This document shows positions 1-8,523 of a DNA stretch of 64,000 nucleotides, piece after piece. Both the position numbers and the translations under genes were made by a program. Each line of letters opens with the position of its first letter. Positions within the stretch are counted from its first letter, which is position 1. A model generated the notes under the pieces. That model was not told the DNA's origin, did no database searches, and saw nothing but the letters and a program-made list of their open reading frames with translations. This stretch comes from Phocaeicola barnesiae DSM 18169 = JCM 13652 (lineage in GTDB: Bacteria; Bacteroidota; Bacteroidia; Bacteroidales; Bacteroidaceae), in contig NZ_KB894643.1 in the NCBI RefSeq assembly GCF_000374585.1, positions 336,773-400,772 on the forward strand, in the 5' to 3' direction.

Positions 1-1
1 C

Positions 2-1048
2 AGCAAGACAGGAATCGGCCTGCACATTGTCAAGCACACCATGGAACTCCATCACGGTACGGTCACCTTCCAAAGCAAACCGGGAGAAGGTTCTACATTT
101 ACCCTGCTCATTCCGGAAGGAAAGGCACATTTCCAGGCCGACAAATCCATTTATTTGCCGGAAGAAACCCCTGTCCGGACATCGTATCCGGAAAATCAGG
201 GGCAGGAATACACATCCGGAAAAGTTCAGGTTGCCCAACCTGCCGCCAAACAAAGCCTGCTCATCATCGAAGACAATACAGACATGCGCTCTTTCATCTC
301 CAGCATCTTCGAAAAGGATTTCAAAATATTCGAAGCATGCAACGGAGAAGAAGGTATACAGCTGGCCAAAGAACACATGCCGGCTCTCATCATCTGCGAC
401 CTGATGATGCCTGTCAAAGACGGTATCTCCTGTAGCCGTGAAATCAAGGAAAATCCGCAGACCACCCATATTCCCATCATCATCCTGACCGCCAAGGCCG
501 AAGATACCGATATACTGGAAGCTACACAAACAGGCGTAGACGATTATGTCATGAAACCCTTCAACCCGGAAATTCTGGCCACGAAGGTAAAAAACCTGAT
601 TACCCAACGGGAACGGTTGAAACGCATCTACACCAAATCACTGATGTTGAACAACCGCTCTTCGTCAGACGAAACATCAGAAACAGATACGTTTGTCCGA
701 CAAGTCATCCACGTGATAGAAACCAACCTATCGGACGAAAGTTTCAATGTAAAGAAATTGGCCGATGAACTACACATGAGCCAGCCTACCCTTTACCGGA
801 AACTGAAGCAAGTCACTCCACTGAGTGCCATCGACATGATTCGTAGTATCCGTATGAGTAAGGCCGCCACCCTGATTCTGGAGCATAACTATTCTATACA
901 GGAAATAGCGGAAATGGTCGGTTATAGCGACACACGAACTTTGCGAAAACATTTCACGGAACAATTCGGTACTTCACCGTCCCAGTTCGTCGAGAAGGAA
1001 GAAGTCCGGAAACTCCATAAAGACTCCCCCGTCCCTCCAGCGAGTTGA
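2..1048 (+). CDS. Hybrid two-component regulator, C-terminal part (5' end outside window)
   Basis: The reading frame is open from the window edge. It begins inside the ATPase domain of a histidine kinase: the first codons read SKTGIGLHIVK, a G2-type box, followed by the GEGSTF strand. A receiver domain follows at about nt 250-600, with phospho-acceptor Asp at nt 398-400 (ICDLMMP) and the conserved Lys in YVMKPF. The last ~100 codons form an AraC-type helix-turn-helix DNA-binding domain. This kinase-receiver-AraC order on one chain is the Bacteroidetes hybrid two-component system, normally an inner-membrane sensor with a periplasmic ligand domain. That sensor part is not in the window, so the ligand is unknown. 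It lies 180 nt upstream of the steroid-reductase operon on the same strand. It could control that operon, but it could equally belong to genes to the left. Confidence 0.9.
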   Translation, partial: SKTGIGLHIVKHTMELHHGTVTFQSKPGEGSTFTLLIPEGKAHFQADKSIYLPEETPVRTSYPENQGQEYTSGKVQVAQPAAKQSLLIIEDNTDMRSFISSIFEKDFKIFEACNGEEGIQLAKEHMPALIICDLMMPVKDGISCSREIKENPQTTHIPIIILTAKAEDTDILEATQTGVDDYVMKPFNPEILATKVKNLITQRERLKRIYTKSLMLNNRSSSDETSETDTFVRQVIHVIETNLSDESFNVKKLADELHMSQPTLYRKLKQVTPLSAIDMIRSIRMSKAATLILEHNYSIQEIAEMVGYSDTRTLRKHFTEQFGTSPSQFVEKEEVRKLHKDSPVPPAS

Positions 1049-1065
1049 GCCACAAGCTAACGAAT

Positions 1066-1107
1066 CCGGCCTGTAAAGCGAATATTTGCTCCGACTTTAC
1101 GGGCCGG
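1066..1107 (+). terminator. Stem-loop after the hybrid regulator
   Basis: Arms CCGGCCTGTAAAG (1066-1078) and CTTTACGGGCCGG (1095-1107) pair over 13 positions with one G-U pair. No T-run follows, so termination is plausible but not certain. Confidence 0.45.
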
Positions 1108-1187
1108 AAAACACAACACAGAGAATTCCAGACGATTCGGAACAATGATTCCATAAAAAAGGAGACCGTAATACCAAATTAAATCCG

Positions 1188-1195
1188 TACCTTTG
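1188..1195 (+). promoter_or_regulatory. Bacteroidetes -7 box upstream of the steroid operon
   Basis: TACCTTTG matches TAnnTTTG. No good TTTG box is seen 19-21 nt upstream. Transcription would begin shortly downstream, which favours the ATG at 1229 as the start of the first gene. Confidence 0.4.
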
Positions 1196-1228
1196 CCGGC
1201 TGGAAAACAACCTTTAATACAGATTGCT

Positions 1229-1990
1229 ATGATGGAAACGATGTACCATACATTACTTTATGCCATGCCGGTTCTGGCGGTCATAGTCTTTATCGCACTT
1301 TTCTTTGTCAAAGCGGGATATGGCATCTTCCAGAGCCGACAATGGGGAATCAGTCTTCCCAACAAAGTGGGATGGGTCCTCATGGAGTGTCCCGCATTTC
1401 TGATGATGCTCTTCTTCTGGCTCCAGTCGCCCGCCCGCTCGTCTTCGGTGCTGCTGAGCTTCTTCCTCCTGTTCGAACTGCATTACTTCCAGCGTTCGTT
1501 CATCTTCCCCATGCTGATGAAAGGAAAAAGCCGGATGCCGATAGCCATCACCGCCATGGGAGTGCTGTTCAACGTCATCAATACCTTCCTGATAGGGTAT
1601 GACCTGTTCTACCTCCATGCCTCTACATATACGGAAGCGTGGTTCACCACTCCTTCCTTCATCGGCGGATGCCTCTTGTTCTTCGGCGGCATGGGTATCA
1701 ACCTGCATGCCGACCACATTATCCGTAATCTCCGTCCGGCAGGAGACACCCGTCATTACCTGCCCCAGAAAGGAATCTATCACTATGTCACTTCAGGGAA
1801 CTATTTCGGCGAACTGGTGGAATGGACAGGATTTGCCCTCCTTACCCAGTCTACCGCCGCCTGGATTTTCGTACTCTGGACCTTCGCCAACCTGGCTCCG
1901 CGCGCTTATGCCATCCGGAACCGCTACCGCGAAGAATTCGGAAGAGAAGCCGTAGGCAGCCGCAAATGCCTGATTCCCTATATTTTCTAA
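1229..1990 (+). CDS. Steroid 5-alpha-reductase-like membrane enzyme (5AR)
   Basis: Predicted 253-aa polytopic membrane protein of the 3-oxo-5-alpha-steroid 4-dehydrogenase family, which reduces the C4-C5 double bond of 3-keto-4-ene steroids to the 5-alpha (allo) product using NAD(P)H. The C-terminal third carries the family hallmarks: GMGINLHAD, then YHYVTSGNYFGE, then the Asn/Arg-rich NLAPRAYAIRNRYREEF. At least five hydrophobic segments precede and surround these. An in-frame TTG at 1193 exists, but the ATG at 1229 (or the adjacent one at 1232) lies just behind the -7 box and is preferred. The gene ends 13 nt before the flavin reductase, so the two are surely co-transcribed. In gut Bacteroidetes, 5AR genes beside a 5BR and a 3beta-HSDH were linked in 2021 studies to isoallolithocholic acid formation. 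Bile acid versus hormone versus dietary sterol as substrate cannot be decided here. Confidence 0.85.
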   Translation: MMETMYHTLLYAMPVLAVIVFIALFFVKAGYGIFQSRQWGISLPNKVGWVLMECPAFLMMLFFWLQSPARSSSVLLSFFLLFELHYFQRSFIFPMLMKGKSRMPIAITAMGVLFNVINTFLIGYDLFYLHASTYTEAWFTTPSFIGGCLLFFGGMGINLHADHIIRNLRPAGDTRHYLPQKGIYHYVTSGNYFGELVEWTGFALLTQSTAAWIFVLWTFANLAPRAYAIRNRYREEFGREAVGSRKCLIPYIF

Positions 1991-2003
1991 CACCCCGATT
2001 ATC

Positions 2004-3239
2004 ATGAAAGAATCTATTCTGTTCACCCCCGGAAAAATCGGTCCGCTGACACTCCGGAACCGGACTATCCGTTCGGCCGCCTTCGAGAGTATGTGTCCCG
2101 GCAACAAACCGTCCAAAGAATTGTTGGATTATCACCACTCCGTAGCCGCCGGAGGTATCGGCATGACTACCGTAGCCTACGCCGCCGTAACCCGTAGCGG
2201 CCTTTCGTTCGACCGCCAGCTCTGGATGCGTCCGGAAATCGTACCGGAACTCCGCGAGCTGACCGATGCCGTCCACCGCGAAGGAGCGGCCGTCAGCATC
2301 CAGTTGGGACATTGCGGAAACATGTCGCACAAGGCCATTTGCGGTGAGACTCCCGTAGGAGCCAGCACCGGCTTCAACCTTTACTCTCCCACCTTCGTCC
2401 GCGGATTGCGGAAGGATGAACTCGCTCCGATGGCACGTGCCTACGGCGATTCGGTCCGTCTGGCCCGCGAAGCCGGTTTCGATGCCGTAGAAATCCATGC
2501 CGGACACGGCTACCTCATCAGCCAGTTCCTCTCTCCTTACACCAATCACCGGAAAGACGAATTCGGCGGAAGTCTGGAAAACCGCATGCGGTTCATGGAC
2601 ATGGTGATGGACGAAGTGATGAAAGCGGCCGGAAACGACATGGCCGTACTGGTCAAGATGAACATGCGCGACGGATTCAAGGGAGGAATGGACATCGACG
2701 AAAGCCTCCAGGTGGCCAAACGGTTGGTGGACGACGGCGCCCAGGCCCTGGTACTCAGCGGAGGATTCGTAAGCAAAGCCCCGATGTACGTCATGCGGGG
2801 AACCATGCCTATCAAGACCATGACCCACTACATGACCTGCTGGTGGCTGAAATGGGGCGTACGCATGGCCGGAAGAATGATGATACCGACCATCCCCTTC
2901 AAGGAAGCCTATTTCCTGGAAGACGCCCTCCGCTTCCGCAAGGAGATTACCCAAATCCCGCTGGTTTACGTAGGCGGACTGGTGGCACGCGAGAAGATAG
3001 ACGAAGTATTGAACGACGGATTCGAGTTTGTGCAGATGGGACGTGCCCTGCTGAACGAGCCGGGCTTCGTCAACCGGATGAAAGCGGAAGGCATGGCCCG
3101 GTGCAATTGCAAGCATAGCAACTATTGCATCGCCCGCATGTATACCCTGGATATGGCCTGCCACCAGCACCTGAAAGAGACATTACCGGCATCGCTACAG
3201 AAAGAAATTGACCAGCTGGAAAAGGAGGCCGACCGATGA
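2004..3239 (+). CDS. Old-Yellow-Enzyme family flavin reductase, 5-beta-reductase-like (5BR)
   Basis: 411-aa protein with the TIM-barrel fold of NADH:flavin oxidoreductases (the BaiCD/BaiH and 2,4-dienoyl-CoA reductase family). Seen: the N-terminal LRNRTIRSA, the active-site segment EIHAGHGYLISQFLSP (His165 and His168), then NHRKDEFGGSLENR. The protein stops after the barrel, so it lacks the second Rossmann module of the ~640-aa members. The C-terminal cysteine block is unusual: C368, C370, C376 and C387, with Ser373 where close relatives carry the second Cys of a C-x2-C-x2-C motif. That raises the question whether a 4Fe-4S cluster is bound. Likely role: reduction of 3-keto-4-ene steroids, probably to the 5-beta product. 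It overlaps the next gene by 4 nt (ATGA). The function is inferred from family and neighbours. Confidence 0.8.
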   Translation: MKESILFTPGKIGPLTLRNRTIRSAAFESMCPGNKPSKELLDYHHSVAAGGIGMTTVAYAAVTRSGLSFDRQLWMRPEIVPELRELTDAVHREGAAVSIQLGHCGNMSHKAICGETPVGASTGFNLYSPTFVRGLRKDELAPMARAYGDSVRLAREAGFDAVEIHAGHGYLISQFLSPYTNHRKDEFGGSLENRMRFMDMVMDEVMKAAGNDMAVLVKMNMRDGFKGGMDIDESLQVAKRLVDDGAQALVLSGGFVSKAPMYVMRGTMPIKTMTHYMTCWWLKWGVRMAGRMMIPTIPFKEAYFLEDALRFRKEITQIPLVYVGGLVAREKIDEVLNDGFEFVQMGRALLNEPGFVNRMKAEGMARCNCKHSNYCIARMYTLDMACHQHLKETLPASLQKEIDQLEKEADR

Positions 3240-4108
3240 AAAAGACCGCCATCATTACCGGTGCCGACGGAGGCATGGGTACGGAAATCACCCGTGCCGT
3301 CGCCATGGCCGGCTACCATGTCATCATGTTGTGCTACACGGCATTCCGCGGCGAAGAACGAAGAAGCCAACTGATACTGGATACGAAGAACGAAGACATC
3401 GAAGTCATGCAGGTAGACCTCTCCTCGATGGACAACATCGTGGAAGTGGCCCAACGGATATCCGCCAAGGAAACCAGCGTCGACCTGCTGATGAACAATG
3501 CCGGTACCATGCGCACCCACTTCAGCCAGACCGAAGACGGATTCGAATATACCGTAGCGGTGAACTACCTGGCTCCTTTCCTGCTGACCCACCGCCTGCT
3601 TCCGCTCATGCACGCCGGCACACGGATTGTCAACATGGTATCGTGCACCTATGCCATCGGAAAAATCGGTCCGCACTTCTTCACCCACGGAAAGGAAGGA
3701 AGTTTCTGGCGCATTCCCATCTATAGCAACACCAAACTGGCCCTCTGGCTATTCACGTGCAGGCTGGCCAGAAAGCTGAAAGACAAGGGAATCACCGTCA
3801 ACGCAGCCGATCCGGGCATCGTGTCGACCAACATCATCAGCATGGACATGTGGTTCGACCCCCTGACCGATGTCCTGTTCCGTCCCTTCATCCGTACCCC
3901 CCGGCAAGGAGCCGATACGGCCATCCGCCTGTTGCTGGAACCCGACCTGGAGGGAGTGACCGGACAAATGTTTGCAAGCGGCAAACCACGGAAGCTGAAG
4001 GAAAAGTACCTGAACCATCCGCAGGAAGAAAGCGTATGGACCGATACGGAAAAACTTCTGCAACCTTTCCTGACTACCGTAAAGAAAGAACCGGACCGGA
4101 ACGAATAA
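3236..4108 (+). CDS. Short-chain dehydrogenase, likely 3-beta-hydroxysteroid dehydrogenase
   Basis: 290-aa classical SDR. Rossmann cofactor loop TGADGGMG at residues 8-15, structural NNAG at 87-90, and catalytic Asn110, Ser136, Tyr163 and Lys167 (YSNTK) are all present. It overlaps the flavin reductase by four bases, so translation is probably coupled. Between them the three genes could interconvert 3-oxo, 3-hydroxy and ring-A saturated steroids. The 3-beta specificity is inferred only from this gene order, known from Bacteroidetes isoallo-bile-acid clusters. A 3-alpha or unrelated SDR activity is possible. The protein has no signal peptide and should be cytosolic. A strong terminator follows 24 nt after the stop codon, so the operon ends here. 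Confidence 0.8.
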   Translation: MKKTAIITGADGGMGTEITRAVAMAGYHVIMLCYTAFRGEERRSQLILDTKNEDIEVMQVDLSSMDNIVEVAQRISAKETSVDLLMNNAGTMRTHFSQTEDGFEYTVAVNYLAPFLLTHRLLPLMHAGTRIVNMVSCTYAIGKIGPHFFTHGKEGSFWRIPIYSNTKLALWLFTCRLARKLKDKGITVNAADPGIVSTNIISMDMWFDPLTDVLFRPFIRTPRQGADTAIRLLLEPDLEGVTGQMFASGKPRKLKEKYLNHPQEESVWTDTEKLLQPFLTTVKKEPDRNE

Positions 4109-4131
4109 CCCCGGCTACCGATATTCCCACA

Positions 4132-4178
4132 AGCCCTCGTCCCATCCCTGACACAAACCGATGGAACGAGGGCTTTTT
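4132..4178 (+). terminator. Rho-independent terminator of the steroid operon
   Basis: Left arm 4132-4146 and right arm 4160-4174 pair over 15 bp with one mismatch (core AGCCCTCGT / ACGAGGGCT), followed by TTTTT. Confidence 0.9.
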
Positions 4179-4345
4179 CCGTTATCTCCGCCACTCGGAC
4201 AAAAGCCCGGAACCTTCCGGTCCAAAATACTTAATTTTTGGTCTATTCTTCATCATCACTCGTCAAGTGAATTTCGAACCGCTCGAAAAATGACGGATTA
4301 TGAAATAAAAACAGGTAAAAAAACTAGTCTATATTTCATTTTTCT

Positions 4346-4353
4346 TATTTTTG
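4346..4353 (+). promoter_or_regulatory. -7 box for the AraC regulator operon
   Basis: TATTTTTG matches TAnnTTTG, 30 nt before the ATG at 4383. No clear -33 TTTG is seen, as could be expected if activation needs a regulator. Confidence 0.35.
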
Positions 4354-4382
4354 TAAAATCAAATTCTTAATGAAGTTCACCT

Positions 4383-5228
4383 ATGGATAAAGAACTGCCG
4401 AAAATAGACTTGCCGGAAGACTGGTTGGCCGGAACAGACATCAACAAAGAGCTGCTTGGACTGTATACCAATTTTCCGGTCAGGTTGAAATGCGAAGTTT
4501 TTGTACTTTGTATCGAAGGGACGGTAGAAGCCACACTGAACCTGAACAAAATCCAGGTATATCCGCATAGTCTGGTAACGCTGCCACCTGGAAGCATCTT
4601 CCAGGTCAACAGCATCGAAGGAGAGCTGAAGATTTACATCCTCGGATTCTCCTCGCAATACATCGAAGAGAACCAGCATTCCCACTTTTTGCTTGATACC
4701 ATGTACCATACCTTGGGAAAACCCGTCTGTTCGCTGAACGAGAAAGGAGTGCAAATAGCGGAAAGTTATTTCAAGCTGATGATTGACCTTTACGAGAACC
4801 TGCCCGATAAGGCCAAAAAGGAAGTAGCCTTCAACCTCTATTCTGACATACACAAAGGGATTTCCCTGCTGTATCAAAGCATCAGCAACGAACGGGCCAA
4901 CTTGTCGAAAAGCGAAATGATTTGCCGGAACTTCGGCCAGCTGGTCATCCAGCACTACCAGAACAACCGCAACGTATCCTGGTACGCCGAAAAACTCGGT
5001 ATCTCGCACGCCCACCTCTGCACCATCGTGAAGCAGATTACCGGACATACGTGCGTGGAAATCATCGCGTCGATGGTCATCATGGATGCCAAATCGCAAT
5101 TGAAGTCGACGAACCTCTCCATCCAGGAGATTTCCGATTCACTCAATTTCGCCAACATGTCGTTCTTCGGCAAATACTTCAAACGGAACGTAGGAATGAG
5201 TCCGTTGGAATACAGGAACAAGGGATAA
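4383..5228 (+). CDS. AraC-family transcriptional regulator
   Basis: 281-aa protein. The C-terminal ~100 residues form an AraC double helix-turn-helix: the first HTH around WYAEKLGISHAHLCTIVKQ, the second around SIQEISDSLNFANMSFFGKYFK, ending in the usual GMSPLEYR. The N-terminal ~160 residues look like a cupin-type ligand-sensing domain (LPPGSIFQV region). No membrane segment is seen. The stop lies 38 nt before a lipoprotein gene, which is 9 nt from a beta-barrel gene, so the regulator is probably first in a three-gene operon. The steroid operon just upstream, on the same strand, is a second candidate target. The ligand is unknown. Confidence 0.85.
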   Translation: MDKELPKIDLPEDWLAGTDINKELLGLYTNFPVRLKCEVFVLCIEGTVEATLNLNKIQVYPHSLVTLPPGSIFQVNSIEGELKIYILGFSSQYIEENQHSHFLLDTMYHTLGKPVCSLNEKGVQIAESYFKLMIDLYENLPDKAKKEVAFNLYSDIHKGISLLYQSISNERANLSKSEMICRNFGQLVIQHYQNNRNVSWYAEKLGISHAHLCTIVKQITGHTCVEIIASMVIMDAKSQLKSTNLSIQEISDSLNFANMSFFGKYFKRNVGMSPLEYRNKG

Positions 5229-5266
5229 CCCCAGCTAGAGTCATTCACTTAAACAGATACACACAC

Positions 5267-6394
5267 ATGAATTACAAGCCTTTATTATACGCTTTTCTGC
5301 TCGGTAGCGCATCCGTTTCCTGCATCCGCGAAGAGGCGCCCAATGCCGAAGCGGACATTACGGGTTGCACCTTGCCGGGCAACGTCCTGATACAGGACTC
5401 CATCGATGTCGATGTATCGTACGATGAGTCCCTGAATGCCTACCCCATCTACGTGCAGGTAAAGAAAGGAACAGACTGCTCGCAACTGGCTCCTACATTT
5501 ACACTCACACCGGGAGCCACCATCGAGCCCGCGAGCGGAAGTGTACAGGACTTCACTTCGCCCGTACGCTACACGGTCACTTCCGAAGACGGACAATGGC
5601 ACCGCACCTATTCCATCAGTATCGAAGAGGAAAAGGTGAAGGAAATCCCTACCACCTTCCATTTCGAGGACACACGGACAGAGAACGGCTATTATGTGTT
5701 CTATGAGACGAGCGGAACCCAGGAACTGACCTGGGCGAGCGGAAACGGAGGGTTCCGCCTGGCAATAAACGATGCCGAACCGTCCGAATACCCTACGACA
5801 CTGGAAGAAAAAGGCTTCTCGGGGAAATGTGCCAAACTGGTAACCCGGACCACCGGAAGCCTGGGAGCCATGGTAGGCATGCCTATCGCCGCCGGAAACC
5901 TTTTCATCGGGAAATTCAACCTCAGCAACGCGCTCAGCAACTCATTGAAAGCAACGCAACTAGGTGTGGAATTCTACCACAAGCCGCTGAAGCTGAAAGG
6001 GTATTATAAATATACCCCGGGGAACCAGTTCTATGAAAACGGAGGGTATACCAACCGGAAAGACCAGTTCGACATCTACGCCATCTTTTACGAGAACAAG
6101 GACGAGAACGGCCAATCGGTCATGCTGGATGGCACTTTGCCGCTGGCAAACTTCGTACACCCCAACCTGGTAGCACTGGCCCAATACAAAGATACGCAGG
6201 TACTCAACTCCTGGCAACCTTTCGAAATGACCTTCGATTATGACCGCTACGGGAAAAGCGTAGACTTGGACCGGTTGAATGCCGGAGACTATAACATTTC
6301 CATCGTCATCTCCTCCAGTAAAGACGGGGCCACCTTCGAGGGAGCACCCGGAAGTACACTTTGGATAGACGAAATGAGCATCATTTATGAATAA
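5267..6394 (+). CDS. PCMD-type surface or periplasmic lipoprotein
   Basis: 375-aa predicted lipoprotein: a short hydrophobic signal ends in VSC, with Cys19 as acylation site. Roughly residues 40-125 form an Ig-like module (YTVTSEDG...RTYSISIEE). The remaining ~240 residues look like the PCMD domain (Pfam putative carbohydrate metabolism domain), with its late LWIDEMSIIYE strand. PCMD proteins in Bacteroidetes typically sit beside a small outer-membrane barrel, as here. The biochemical activity is not established; glycan or ligand binding is the usual guess. I chose the ATG at 5267 because the longer open frame runs over the AraC gene and would lose the signal peptide. Confidence 0.75.
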   Translation: MNYKPLLYAFLLGSASVSCIREEAPNAEADITGCTLPGNVLIQDSIDVDVSYDESLNAYPIYVQVKKGTDCSQLAPTFTLTPGATIEPASGSVQDFTSPVRYTVTSEDGQWHRTYSISIEEEKVKEIPTTFHFEDTRTENGYYVFYETSGTQELTWASGNGGFRLAINDAEPSEYPTTLEEKGFSGKCAKLVTRTTGSLGAMVGMPIAAGNLFIGKFNLSNALSNSLKATQLGVEFYHKPLKLKGYYKYTPGNQFYENGGYTNRKDQFDIYAIFYENKDENGQSVMLDGTLPLANFVHPNLVALAQYKDTQVLNSWQPFEMTFDYDRYGKSVDLDRLNAGDYNISIVISSSKDGATFEGAPGSTLWIDEMSIIYE

Positions 6395-6403
6395 CCCCGA
6401 CGA

Positions 6404-7186
6404 ATGCCTATGAAAAAGAAATGGATAACCTGTATGCTGCTGGCTATGGCCGCCGCAGGCGTACAGGCACAGAACCCCAAAGAAATACTGAGACAGACCC
6501 GAGAGAACGGTTGGGAATTCGACTTGAAAGCCGGTATCAACATCGGCGGATTCTCTCCCCTGCCGCTTCCGGTAGAAATCCGGAGCATAGACAGCTATAA
6601 CCCGACACTGGCCGTACAACTGGGAGTAGATATCACCAAATGGATAGACAGCTCACGGACGTGGGGAGTCAGCACCGGATTACGCTTCGAGAACAAGAAC
6701 ATGACCACACGGGCCACCGTCAAGAACTATGGCATGGAAATCATTGGCGGAGACGGCAACCGGATGAAAGGAAACTGGACGGGAGGAGTACGCACCAAGG
6801 TACAGAACACTTACCTGACCCTACCGGTACTGGCCAGCTGGAAAGCATCACCACGCTGGAGTCTGCATGCCGGTCCATACTTCTCGTACCTGCTGGACGG
6901 AACTTTCTCCGGAGATGTCTATGACGGATACCTCCGCGAAGGAAACCCGACCGGCGATAAAATCAACTTTACCAACGGAGCTGTGGCAACCTACGACTTC
7001 AGCGAACATGAACGTAAGTTCCAATGGGGAATACAGGTAGGAGCCGACTGGAAAGCATTCAGCCACCTGAAGGTATATACCCATCTCACCTGGGGATTGA
7101 ACGACCTGTTCGAAAAAGATTTCCAGACCATAACCTTCGCCATGTATCCCATCTATCTGAATCTGGGATTCGGCTATACATTCTGA
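6404..7186 (+). CDS. Outer-membrane beta-barrel protein (porin family)
   Basis: 260-aa protein (258 if the ATG at 6410 is used) with a signal peptide ending near VQAQNPKE. Alternating amphipathic strands, Gly/aromatic-rich turns and a final aromatic residue (LGFGYTF) are typical of the PorT/OmpA-barrel-like families of Bacteroidetes. It starts 9 nt after the lipoprotein gene and is its likely partner. It may form a small channel or a structural anchor. The substrate is unknown. A link to uptake of the substrate handled by the steroid operon is possible from position only. Confidence 0.75.
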   Translation: MPMKKKWITCMLLAMAAAGVQAQNPKEILRQTRENGWEFDLKAGINIGGFSPLPLPVEIRSIDSYNPTLAVQLGVDITKWIDSSRTWGVSTGLRFENKNMTTRATVKNYGMEIIGGDGNRMKGNWTGGVRTKVQNTYLTLPVLASWKASPRWSLHAGPYFSYLLDGTFSGDVYDGYLREGNPTGDKINFTNGAVATYDFSEHERKFQWGIQVGADWKAFSHLKVYTHLTWGLNDLFEKDFQTITFAMYPIYLNLGFGYTF

Positions 7187-7191
7187 AACTT

Positions 7192-7200
7192 CCCCCCCCC
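7192..7200. repeat. Homopolymer of nine C
   Basis: A run of nine C begins five bases after the barrel gene's stop codon. It is a slippage-prone tract, but it lies outside any coding frame I can support. Confidence 0.6.
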
Positions 7201-7230
7201 TTCCAAGACTAACTTATCTAAAAAACAATA

Positions 7231-7263
7231 GCGCCACTACGGAACACTATCCGTAAGTGGCGC
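7231..7263. terminator. Bidirectional stem-loop between convergent genes
   Basis: GCGCCACTACGGA (7231-7243) pairs with TCCGTAAGTGGCGC (7250-7263) with one bulged base. It separates the plus-strand barrel gene from the minus-strand lipoprotein. Confidence 0.7.
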
Positions 7264-7335
7264 CTGGGTTTGCATATCAGCCTCCGGAAAATATCACATC
7301 CTCCGAAAGGCTTTCTTCAAGGAATATATAGGCTT

Positions 7336-8523
7336 TTACTTCTGGAAGTTCACTCCCACTTCCATGTTGGTTGTACCTGCAATGACATCAGGCAACTGTT
7401 CCAGAACCGGACCTACCATGCCAGCCATCGCTCCCATCGTAGGATCGTTGGCTACCATATCCATTATCTGCTGGAGGAAAGCCTCATCCTGGAACATCGG
7501 AGCCAATGCCTCCAGCAACGGAAGCAAAACATCTGTTCCCAGATAAACCTTCATGTTATTGTCTTCGATGACATACTTCATCGGAACTCCCTGTGAAAGC
7601 ATCGGAAGAACAACAGGCATCAGGTTTGCCAGAATATCACTGGTAGTAGAACGGCTCAAACGTGAGTTCTGGATATTGGCCATAATCTGAGACGGATTCA
7701 GGTAAAGCTGCAAACTCCCGGCATTGGCGGTATATTGAGCCATGTTCAACGGAGATGTTGCCCACTCGGCATCGGTCATGTTCTTCTTGTACTCGGCCGT
7801 AATGTTACCGTCGGCATTGAAAGTTACCGAATGGAACACCTGAGTCAAGGCGCCGTTTACACTCTGATCGCCCAGCAAAGGCAAACGCAATGCCATTTCT
7901 ACAATGGTAGAGACAGGCAAAGCATATCCCGGCATAATAGTAATATCCTTCGAAGATTCCCAAACAAAATGAATAGGAATACTCTGATAAGTAACATCAT
8001 CGAAAGGAACCACCGTCCAGGTTGTATTGGTCAAATCATTGGCCGGCATTGTTACATTCAGATTCAGAGTCAAGCCTCCTTCGCTGGCAGAACCATCGTA
8101 AGCAATCGTACAACCGTCCTGTTCCGTAGTTCCTTCGAAAGAAACTTCATCACCCGAAACGGTGAGGTCAACCGTCAGATTGGTGGTCGTCTGACCCGGA
8201 ATCACACCCGGAGCAGCCAAAGTAGCCGAAGCATTTTCCCGGCTGTTCATCAGACCAGTAAAGGAAGAAAGGTCCAGCACACCAGAAATGGTCAGCGTAG
8301 CCTTCGAACCGTCATTGGCATCGGGAGCAAACACTACCTGTTTTCCCAAAACCGGCTGACCGCTATAAGTCAATACCAGTCCACTGGCATCTGTGTAGGT
8401 AGTCTGAGCTATCGGACATATTACGACTTCATCCGTAGTGGGGTCGTCGTCATCGCTACAAGAGGTAAAGAAACCTCCGCAAGCCAAACCTGCCATCAGG
8501 CAGAATAATAATCTTTTCTTCAT
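7336..8523 (-). CDS. Lipoprotein, possibly DUF4925 family
   Basis: 395-aa predicted lipoprotein. Signal peptide MKKRLLFCLMAGLACGG, lipobox ending at Cys22 (FTSC), then SDDDD, an acidic stretch that often marks surface export of Bacteroidetes lipoproteins. The body has beta-rich, Thr/Ser/Asp-rich repeats and late amphipathic helices. I associate the overall pattern with the DUF4925 (calycin-like) group, but without a profile search this is weak. It stands alone on the minus strand, convergent with the barrel gene, with AT-rich DNA upstream. Function unknown. Confidence 0.75.
   Translation of the reverse strand: MKKRLLFCLMAGLACGGFFTSCSDDDDPTTDEVVICPIAQTTYTDASGLVLTYSGQPVLGKQVVFAPDANDGSKATLTISGVLDLSSFTGLMNSRENASATLAAPGVIPGQTTTNLTVDLTVSGDEVSFEGTTEQDGCTIAYDGSASEGGLTLNLNVTMPANDLTNTTWTVVPFDDVTYQSIPIHFVWESSKDITIMPGYALPVSTIVEMALRLPLLGDQSVNGALTQVFHSVTFNADGNITAEYKKNMTDAEWATSPLNMAQYTANAGSLQLYLNPSQIMANIQNSRLSRSTTSDILANLMPVVLPMLSQGVPMKYVIEDNNMKVYLGTDVLLPLLEALAPMFQDEAFLQQIMDMVANDPTMGAMAGMVGPVLEQLPDVIAGTTNMEVGVNFQK

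Noticed and set aside
1851..3170. 439-codon open frame on the minus strand
   Set aside because: It lies antisense to the 5AR and flavin reductase genes, is His/Gly-rich without motifs, and arises from their GC-rich third positions.
7192..7200. Phase-variable C-tract
   Set aside because: The tract lies after a stop codon and away from any promoter I can identify, so it cannot switch a gene on or off.
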